Assembly (NCBI GenBank): GCA_964612995.1
Contig: CAZTGE010000128.1
Coordinates: 1 to 12,207 of the forward strand
Length of the DNA stretch: 12,207 nucleotides
Source of the DNA: SLQH01 sp964612995
GTDB taxonomy: Bacteria; Planctomycetota; UBA11346
Reading direction: 5' to 3'
Shown: positions 7,262 through 12,207 of the stretch, one piece after another
Position numbering within the stretch: the stretch's first letter is position 1
Layout of the letters: the number at the start of each line of letters is the position of its first letter
The notes under the pieces: model-generated
Seen by the model: only the letters and a program-made list of their open reading frames with translations
What the model was told of the DNA's origin: nothing
The model's database searches: none
Translations under genes and position numbers: made by a program

Positions 7262-8860
7262 TCAGCGGCCCTCCCGCGCCAGGGCCGCGGCACGACGGTA
7301 GGCGCGTTGGGCTGCGCGGGTCCACTCCCGCCGCAGCTCCAGCCGCTCGTGCGGCGCAGCGGCGTAGATCGCCCTGGCCGCGTCGGCCGCATGGTGCGGG
7401 TAGGGCAACCAGGCGAACGCAGCCATCGCCTCGGGTACGGCCGCCGGGCCACCGGCGTCGATGATCGCGGCCCAGGCCTCGCGCAGCTCCGGCCGCGGAT
7501 CGAGGATCACCGCGCGGATGGTGTGGCGGATGAGGTTGAAATAGGGACCGGTCCAGGCGCCCCGGTAATCGAACTCCGCGGCGATGGTGAAGGGATTCTC
7601 GTCCGGGTCGCTGAAGTGGCGGCGATGCTCCGGGGTGTAGAGATCGCGGCGCACCGGCCAGCGCCGCAAGGCGTAGCGCTCCGGCCCGCCCGGAGCGCCG
7701 ACACGGTAGTTCCACAGACGCTGGCCTTCGACCGAGAGCACGAAACGGATGAAGGCGATGGCGTCTGCGCGGTGTGGCGCTCCGCGCAGCAGACCGATCG
7801 GATCGGCCGAGATCGAGGTCCCGCCGACCGGGGAGACGTAGATCAGGCGCTCGCGCCCACCCGAGCGCCAGGCCGACCATTCGGCCTCGGTGCGTCCGTA
7901 GAAATCGATGCAGATCCCGGCGATGGCGTCGCCACGGGCGACGTTGCGCGGGATCTCGGAGGCGCCGTCGCTCACCGACCGCGCGTTGCCGGCCATGCGC
8001 TTGATCAGCTCGAGCCCTTCACGCCAACCGGCGTCGAGCGCGGCCGGGCCGGCCGCGCCCGCGCGCGCGACCGCCTGATGCATGCTGGTCTGGATGATCA
8101 GCTCGAAGCAGCGCGTGACCGACCCGCTCTTGGTCGGATCGGCCAGGGCGAGCCCACCGAACAGCTCCGGACGCGCGAGGTCCGACCACTCTCGCGGCAG
8201 CTCCAGGCCGGCGTCGCGCAGGCGATCGGGATTGGCGCAGATGCCGAAGGAAGACAGACAGGCGCCGTAATAGCGCCCGTCGGGATCCCAGATCACCTCG
8301 CCGGCCATGCGTTGGGGGATGACCCCGGTGGCGAAGAGCTCGGGCATGGCCTCGACGAGCCCAGCGTCGACCAGAGCGCCGGTACGGGCGAGGTTGTGCA
8401 GATCGTATTGTCCGCCGCCGAAGACCAGGTCGATCCCGGCCGCGTCGACATCGCTCGCCAGCCACAGCTCCCGCGCCCGTGACGTGGCCGCGCGGGTCTG
8501 CGCATCCGCCCGGGGCGGCGGGCCCTGCAAGGCCGCGCGGGCCGCGGCGGCGGAGAGATCATGGCCGCGGACTGCAGCGTAGCGCGCAAAGCCGGCGAGG
8601 AATTGCGAGCGCAGGAAGCGGACGATCTCGGAGGTGCCGCCGGGCGAACGCCACTCCACCGCGATCTCCTGGCCGAGTTCGCGCCGCGACCAGCGTGCGA
8701 AGCCACGGGCGAATTCGCGGCGGATGGTCTCGTTGTGCGGCGTGATGATCACCACCGTCCGGCCCTGGGCCGCGTCGCCCTCATCGACCACCGCCGGGCG
8801 CAACAGCAGCGGCGTGACGATCACCGCGATCAGCGCGGCGAACACCAGCATGCGGATCAC
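7262..8860 (-). CDS. ABC importer substrate-binding protein, iron(III)-type family, extended
   Basis: The 532-residue product is a periplasmic-type solute-binding protein. A hydrophobic N-terminal segment (about 4-20) acts as signal or uncleaved anchor; no lipoprotein cysteine is present. The FbpA-like core runs from about 34 (TVVIITPHNETIRREF), through SPGGTSEI (72-79), DLVFGGGQYDL (144-154), DPDGRYYGA (192-200), DLARPELFGGLALADPTKSGS (two adjoining blocks, 227-247), to DFYGRTE (319-325) and VEGQRLWNYR (377-386). Normal members have about 330-350 residues; this one carries an added C-terminal region of about 125 residues (408-532, rich in Arg and Ala) and an insertion near 90-135. The start is taken as GTG at 8860, overlapping the ATPase stop in a GTGA; an ATG three codons in is the alternative. 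The substrate is inferred only from family and neighbours. Confidence 0.88.
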   Translation of the reverse strand: MIRMLVFAALIAVIVTPLLLRPAVVDEGDAAQGRTVVIITPHNETIRREFARGFARWSRRELGQEIAVEWRSPGGTSEIVRFLRSQFLAGFARYAAVRGHDLSAAAARAALQGPPPRADAQTRAATSRARELWLASDVDAAGIDLVFGGGQYDLHNLARTGALVDAGLVEAMPELFATGVIPQRMAGEVIWDPDGRYYGACLSSFGICANPDRLRDAGLELPREWSDLARPELFGGLALADPTKSGSVTRCFELIIQTSMHQAVARAGAAGPAALDAGWREGLELIKRMAGNARSVSDGASEIPRNVARGDAIAGICIDFYGRTEAEWSAWRSGGRERLIYVSPVGGTSISADPIGLLRGAPHRADAIAFIRFVLSVEGQRLWNYRVGAPGGPERYALRRWPVRRDLYTPEHRRHFSDPDENPFTIAAEFDYRGAWTGPYFNLIRHTIRAVILDPRPELREAWAAIIDAGGPAAVPEAMAAFAWLPYPHHAADAARAIYAAAPHERLELRREWTRAAQRAYRRAAALAREGR

Positions 8861-9927
8861 GGCCGCACCGGCACCGCTTCGCGCGGATCCACCTGCACCC
8901 GCCAGGCGCTGCCCGGCTCGCGCGGCGGCGGGTCGAACTCGTGGGCCACCAGCGCGGTGCCGGCACAATCGAGCCGCCAGGCGGAGCGGTCGCCGAGATA
9001 GGTCTCGCCGCTGATCGTGATCGGAAACACGTTCTCCGCCGGCGCCGGATCCTGCAGGCCGAGCAACCGCAGACACTCGGGGCGGATGCACAACGTCGCG
9101 GCGGCGCCCGGTACGGCCTCGGGCAGCGATCGGGCGCAGCGGACCGCGCCGATCGCGGTGTCGAGCACCATGCCATCGGCGTCGCGAGCGCTGACCGTGC
9201 CCGGTAGCAGGTTGGCCTCGCCGACGAAGGCCGCGACCCCCGCATCGACCGGCTCGCGATAGAGCGCACGCGGAGTGCCGACCTGCACGATCGCGCCGGC
9301 GCGCATCAGCGCCACCCGGTCGGCCGTGGAAAGGGCCTCCTGCTGATCGTGGGTGACATAGATCGCCGTGACCCCCGCGGCCTTGCACACGCTGCGGATC
9401 TGCTCGCGCATCGCCGCGCGCAGGTGCGGGTCGAGGTTCGAGAGCGGTTCGTCGAGCAGCAATACCTGCGGCCGCAGCACCAGGGCCCGCGCAAGCGCCA
9501 CCCGTTGCTGCTGGCCACCTGAGAGCTCGTCGACCCGGCGCTGCTCGTAGCCGGCGAGATCGACCTGGGCCAGCGCCGCGGCGACACGCTCGCGTTGCTC
9601 GCGGCGCGGTCGCCGGCGCACGCCGAGCCCGAAGGCGACGTTGGCTCCGACATCCATGTGCGGCCACAGAGCGTAGTTCTGGAACACCATCCCCGCCCCG
9701 CGCGACTCGGCCGGCAGTCGGGTGACCTCATTCCCGGCGAAGTGGATCGCGCCGGCGTCAGCGCGCTCGAGTCCGGCGACGATCCGCAACAAGGTGGTCT
9801 TGCCGCAGCCGGAGGGCCCGAGCAGGAACAAGAGCTCGCCGGCGGCGATCTGCAGGTCGATCCCGTCGAGCACCCGGCTCACGCCATCGAAACTCTTGCT
9901 GATCCCGCTGAGCGAAATGGGCACCAT
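8857..9927 (-). CDS. ABC importer ATPase, FbpC/PotA-type
   Basis: This 356-residue nucleotide-binding subunit powers the importer encoded by the next two genes. All ABC elements are present: Walker A GPSGCGKTT (37-45), Q-loop Gln83 in VFQNYALWPHMDV, signature LSGGQQQR (135-142), Walker B VLLLDEP (155-161), D-loop SNLD and H-loop His193 (YVTHD). A C-terminal TOBE-type regulatory region follows from about 240 to the end. Such a domain is characteristic of iron, polyamine and sugar importers. The ATG at 9927 is chosen because GGAGG lies eight bases upstream; a longer frame from 10005 would add 26 residues of Pro/Ala-rich sequence unlike the family. It is first in the operon, and its stop overlaps the GTG of the binding-protein gene, giving translational coupling. 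No promoter is convincing in the 245 bases upstream. Confidence 0.95.
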   Translation of the reverse strand: MVPISLSGISKSFDGVSRVLDGIDLQIAAGELLFLLGPSGCGKTTLLRIVAGLERADAGAIHFAGNEVTRLPAESRGAGMVFQNYALWPHMDVGANVAFGLGVRRRPRREQRERVAAALAQVDLAGYEQRRVDELSGGQQQRVALARALVLRPQVLLLDEPLSNLDPHLRAAMREQIRSVCKAAGVTAIYVTHDQQEALSTADRVALMRAGAIVQVGTPRALYREPVDAGVAAFVGEANLLPGTVSARDADGMVLDTAIGAVRCARSLPEAVPGAAATLCIRPECLRLLGLQDPAPAENVFPITISGETYLGDRSAWRLDCAGTALVAHEFDPPPREPGSAWRVQVDPREAVPVRP

Positions 9928-10172
9928 CGCCGTCGCCTCCGCCTGCGCCAGCAGCTGAGCGGGCGGTGGGGGGAATGCAACGTCGGAGCCTGGTGCCGCA
10001 CGCAAGGCCGCTCAACGCTCGGGCCGATGGGCCGCAAGCCGGGCTCATCTGATGATGGACCGGGTTGCGATCACCCTTCTCCATGCCGAGCAGGAGCCCG
10101 GCGCTTCCGGTAACCGAGCTTTGAGCGGCCCTACCGGCTTGCCTGCACCCGCTTCTGCCCTTGAATACCCAC
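9928..10172. other. Divergent intergenic region between the ABC operon and a membrane-protein gene
   Basis: These 245 bases separate the divergently transcribed ATPase and small membrane-protein genes and must hold both promoters. I see no good -35/-10 pair. A CCGGTA/TACCGG pair of arms with a 19-base spacing lies at about 10110-10140, too loose to call an operator. The Fur consensus is not evident. Confidence 0.4.
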
Positions 10173-10595
10173 ATGGCCGACCCCACCGCTCTGGCCGCCG
10201 ACCTGCACCTGCAGTGGCAGGACCACTTCCACGTCCGCGACCAGACCTGGCGCACCCTCTGGGCCGCGACCCCGGCCCTGGCCGTGGTCCTGGCCCTGGC
10301 GCTCGGTGGCGCCGGCACCGCGGCGTGCTGGAGCGCCTGGGCCGGGCTCGCCCTGCTCTGCGCCGCGGGAATCCTGACCGCGATCCACCACCGCCGCTGC
10401 CAGCGCGAGAAGTTCGCGTTCATCGCGCGCTACGAAGAGCTGTTGGGCCTGGTCGGACCGGCGATCAAAGGCGCGCTGCTGGCGCGGCACCGCGAGCGGC
10501 GCAGCCCGATCCCCGGCCTGCATACGCAGAGTTTCGTCGCCATCGCCCATGTCGTCTACGCGCTGCTGGGGCTGGTGGCGCTGCTTGCACGCTGA
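10173..10595 (+). CDS. Small predicted three-helix membrane protein, unknown function
   Basis: The 140-residue product has an N-terminal polar helix rich in His, Gln and Trp (about 5-27), then two adjoining hydrophobic segments (about 28-48 and 50-71) separated by a short Gly/Ala turn. A basic loop with HHRRCQREKFAFIARYEELLG (72-92, shown in part as two motifs HHRR and EKFAFIARYEE) follows, and a third hydrophobic helix lies at about 121-139. This points to a small inner-membrane protein with a cytoplasmic central loop. I do not recognise the family. The start is uncertain: ATG at 10173 is preferred, but an in-frame TTG lies four codons earlier and neither has a clear ribosome site. Its stop is 81 bases before the HydE-like gene on the same strand, so the two could be co-transcribed. 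Confidence 0.6.
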   Translation: MADPTALAADLHLQWQDHFHVRDQTWRTLWAATPALAVVLALALGGAGTAACWSAWAGLALLCAAGILTAIHHRRCQREKFAFIARYEELLGLVGPAIKGALLARHRERRSPIPGLHTQSFVAIAHVVYALLGLVALLAR

Positions 10596-10676
10596 ACCCG
10601 TGGTCGACCGCCGCACGCGTTGAAGGCATCGGGTTTTGACCCTGGTCGGATCCCCGGCGGCAAGCCATCATCCTCC

Positions 10677-11756
10677 ATGGATCGTGACGAACTGCTCCAC
10701 TGGCTGCGCACCAGCGACCGCGGCGAACTCGCCGAACTCTGGGCCCGGGCCGACAGCGTGCGCCAGACCCACATCGGCCCGGCGGTCCATCTGCGCGGCC
10801 TGATCGAGATCTCCAACCGCTGTGTGCGCCATTGCGCCTACTGCGGCATCAACGCCAGCAACCACCATATCCCACGCTACGACATGCCCGAGACCGCGAT
10901 CCTCGCCTGCGTCGACCGCGCGGTCGAATGCGGCTACGGCACGGTGGTGCTCCAGGCCGGCGAATCCCCCATGTGGAGCCGCGACCGCGTGGCCGCGCTG
11001 ATCGCCAGCATCAAGCGTCGCGCTGACCTCGCCGTGACCCTCAGCCTCGGCGAACAGGACCGAGAGACCCTGCGCCACTGGCGCGAAGCCGGCGCCGACC
11101 GCTACCTGCTACGCTTCGAGACCTCCGACCCCGCGCTCTACGAGCGCATCCATCCCCGCGAACCGGGTGCCCCGGACCGGCTCGAGATCCTCAGCTGGAT
11201 CAAAGAACTCGGCTACGAAGCCGGTGGCGGCGTGATGGTCGGCATCCCAGGTCAGACCTGGAACACCCTCGCCCAGGACCTCTTGACCTTCGCCCACCTC
11301 GACCTCGACATGATCGGCATCGGCCCCTACATCCCCCACCCCGACACCCCCCTTGGCCACGACCCCGACGCCTGGCGCGCCCCGGACCAGGACCAGGTGC
11401 CCAACGACGAGGCCCTCGTCTACCGCGTTCTCGCCCTCACCCGCCTGCTCTGCCCACGCGCCAACATCCCCAGCACCACCGCCCTCGCGACCATCAACCA
11501 CCACGCTGGCCGCGAACTCGGCCTCCAACGCGGCGCCAACATCCTCATGCCCAACCTCACCCCGGCCCACTACCGCGCCATGTACGACATCTACCCCGCC
11601 AAACACGGCCTCACCGCCGACACCCCCCACGACAGCCAGCACCTACACACCCGCATACACAGCCTCGGCCGCACCATCGGCACCGGCCACGGCAACGCGC
11701 CCAACCACCACCCCCCACCCCAAACACCAATCGCAGCTGATCAAAACAACCAGTAA
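10677..11756 (+). CDS. hydE: HydE-like radical SAM protein ([FeFe]-hydrogenase H-cluster maturase family)
   Basis: The 359-residue product is a radical S-adenosylmethionine enzyme of the BioB/HydE/PylB group. HydE proteins act with HydF and HydG to build the dithiomethylamine-containing di-iron site of [FeFe]-hydrogenase. The radical SAM 4Fe-4S motif is CxxxCxxC with Cys49, Cys53 and Cys56 (CVRHCAYCG). HydE-typical blocks follow: ASNHHIPRY, GTVVLQAGE (88-96), VGIPGQTW (188-195), IGIGPYIPHPDTPLG (213-227), PSTTALATI (265-273) and MPNLTPAHYR (291-300). Cysteines for the optional C-terminal auxiliary cluster are absent. The ATG at 10677 gives the normal family length; a TTG at 10620 is less likely. 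The last 20 or so residues (His, Pro, Gln, Asn rich) lie beyond the usual end, and the TAA stop is part of a repeat. No hydrogenase or HydF/HydG gene is present in the window. PylB is an alternative, but the MPNLTP block favours HydE. Confidence 0.85.
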   Translation: MDRDELLHWLRTSDRGELAELWARADSVRQTHIGPAVHLRGLIEISNRCVRHCAYCGINASNHHIPRYDMPETAILACVDRAVECGYGTVVLQAGESPMWSRDRVAALIASIKRRADLAVTLSLGEQDRETLRHWREAGADRYLLRFETSDPALYERIHPREPGAPDRLEILSWIKELGYEAGGGVMVGIPGQTWNTLAQDLLTFAHLDLDMIGIGPYIPHPDTPLGHDPDAWRAPDQDQVPNDEALVYRVLALTRLLCPRANIPSTTALATINHHAGRELGLQRGANILMPNLTPAHYRAMYDIYPAKHGLTADTPHDSQHLHTRIHSLGRTIGTGHGNAPNHHPPPQTPIAADQNNQ

Positions 11757-11762
11757 CTACTC

Positions 11763-11852
11763 AGGGGCTTCGCCCCTACGGTCCTCACTGCGTGAGGACC
11801 CACCCCTCTGGCTTTGTCGTGGTTCGCCTGAATCTGCAGGCAGATTCAGGCG
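11763..11852. repeat. Cluster of three hairpins downstream of the HydE-like gene
   Basis: There are three consecutive stems: AGGGGC/GCCCCT with TTC loop (11763-11777); GGTCCTCAC/GTGAGGACC with TGC loop (11780-11800), a perfect nine pairs; and CGCCTGAATCTGC/GCAGATTCAGGCG (11825-11852), a perfect thirteen-base dyad with only two central bases. They may serve as a transcription terminator or mRNA 3' stabiliser for the gene just upstream; none has a T-run. Confidence 0.75.
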
Positions 11853-11875
11853 TGGGCGACACTGATCAATTTTCT

Positions 11876-11899
11876 CACAGAGACACAAAGACACGGAGA
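11876..11899. repeat. Three 8-base imperfect tandem units
   Basis: CACAGAGA, CACAAAGA and CACGGAGA follow one another at 11876-11899. Motifs of this period-8 purine pattern are, as I recall, common in intergenic repeats of many bacteria. Here they sit in the AT-richer interior of the inverted-repeat segment. Confidence 0.7.
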
Positions 11900-12009
11900 A
11901 ATCATGAGTGGCTACCATTGATGGTACGAGTAATGCCATTTGCAACTACTTATGAGATTCTTGAGACACTCATGGTGGCCTTGTGGTTCAAGCTGAGGCC
12001 AAGGCTTTC

Positions 12010-12033
12010 CTCTGCGCACTTTGCGTCTTTGCG
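12010..12033. repeat. Second period-8 motif (CTCTGCGC, ACTTTGCG, TCTTTGCG)
   Basis: Three imperfect eight-base units end in TTTGCG at 12025 and 12033. They resemble, in complement and period, the 11876 units but are not the same sequence. They are non-coding in context. Confidence 0.6.
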
Positions 12034-12088
12034 AAAGATAGCAGATTGCAGGAATATTTGAGCGGTCACGCGCAAAGAAGGGGAACAA

Positions 12089-12116
12089 CCCATGCCCGAT
12101 GGGTCTGAGTAGTTAC
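12089..12116. repeat. Copy B of the dispersed hairpin repeat
   Basis: CCCAT (12089-12093) and ATGGG (12099-12103) form a stem with a GCCCG loop, followed by TGAGTAGTTAC (12106-12116). Bases 12091-12116 match 24-49 at 24 of 26 positions in the same orientation. The outer left arm found in copy A is missing here. Confidence 0.8.
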
Positions 12117-12130
12117 ATGACAACAAGCCC

Positions 12131-12196
12131 GGCAGCGGAGCGAAGCGACCGCTGCCCACGCCCGGCGCAGCCGGGCGAGTCGCGACCGACGGTCGC
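12131..12196. repeat. Cluster of three GC-rich hairpins at the right edge
   Basis: The stems are GGCAGCGG/CCGCTGCC (12131-12156, ten-base loop), CGCCCGGC/GCCGGGCG (12159-12177, GCA loop) and GCGACC/GGTCGC (12182-12196, GAC loop), all perfectly paired. They mirror the three-hairpin cluster at 11763-11852 on the other side of the AT-richer segment. The last 11 bases of the window continue GC-rich with no gene visible. Confidence 0.75.
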
Positions 12197-12207
12197 CGGG
12201 GGGCCAG

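Larger units (their letters stand above)
11753..12116. mobile_element. MITE-like 364-base segment with 12-base perfect inverted ends
   Basis: The ends GTAACTACTCAG (11753-11764) and CTGAGTAGTTAC (12105-12116) are exact inverted repeats. The interior, especially from about 11870, is clearly poorer in GC than the surroundings and encodes no credible protein. The left end overlaps the TAA stop codon (11754-11756) of the HydE-like gene. No transposase is inside, so if mobile it would be non-autonomous. An ACAAC lies just outside each end, but at unequal distances, so a target duplication is not proved. It could instead be two REP-type units that face each other by chance. Confidence 0.45.

Noticed and set aside
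7261..7452. N-terminal extension of the permease frame
   Set aside because: It lies inside the binding-protein coding sequence and is Pro/Arg-rich; the ATG at 7260 begins a typical signal-less membrane permease.
6262..8482. Long plus-strand frames opposite the ABC permease and binding-protein genes
   Set aside because: They are antisense shadows rich in Arg, Gly and Gln, without motifs or ribosome sites.
8861..9667. Frame continuing upstream of the binding-protein gene on the minus strand
   Set aside because: It is an alternate frame of the ATPase gene, Arg/Ala-rich with no family motifs; the GTG at 8860 is the logical start.
11763..12196. CRISPR array
   Set aside because: The hairpins differ in sequence and are not regularly spaced identical repeats; there are no spacers or cas genes.

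Overview
This is a 12.2 kb stretch of high-GC proteobacterial chromosome. GC content, GC-rich codon use and gene types (trypsin-like HtrA peptidase, tRNA-Ser without an encoded CCA, AhpD-like CMD protein, long nitronate monooxygenase, two-in-one FbpB-type permease, HydE) fit a gammaproteobacterium, perhaps a purple sulfur bacterium of the Chromatiaceae type. That assignment is inference; no rRNA or photosynthesis gene is present to confirm it.

Layout, left to right. A partial minus-strand gene (1-404) encodes a small membrane-anchored coiled-coil protein whose reading frame runs into a hairpin repeat at the window edge. tRNA-Ser(UGA) (701-785) is followed 98 bases later by a DegS-like membrane-anchored serine protease (884-2047). 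On the minus strand come a response-regulator receiver protein with altered key residues (2180-2602) and a PEBP/YbhB family protein (2774-3229). The PEBP gene is divergent from a CMD/AhpD-like gene (3452-3799). After a 370-base gap with dyads lies a nitronate monooxygenase-like flavoprotein (4170-5591). It converges, with 7 bases between the stop codons, on a three-gene minus-strand ABC importer operon: ATPase, then substrate-binding protein, then fused permease (9927 down to 5599). Its sequence family is that of ferric-iron importers, but the substrate is not proven. To the right, on the plus strand, are a small three-helix membrane protein (10173-10595) and a HydE-like radical SAM protein (10677-11756).

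The last 450 bases are not coding. They hold a 364-base, visibly AT-richer segment bounded by 12-base perfect inverted repeats (11753-11764 and 12105-12116), with clusters of three GC-rich hairpins at each end. The left inverted repeat supplies the stop codon of the HydE gene. The same terminal sequence recurs at the left edge of the window (15-49) as a compact hairpin inside the partial gene. The right-end copy and the left-edge copy match at 24 of 26 positions, so this is a dispersed repeat family, possibly a MITE-like or REP-like element that settles at gene ends.

The most unusual points are this repeat family at gene 3' ends, the receiver domain with Glu for the phospho-Asp and Arg for the conserved Lys, and a HydE with no visible [FeFe]-hydrogenase partners. 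Others are an ABC binding protein much longer than its family norm and a paired dyad upstream of the nitronate monooxygenase.
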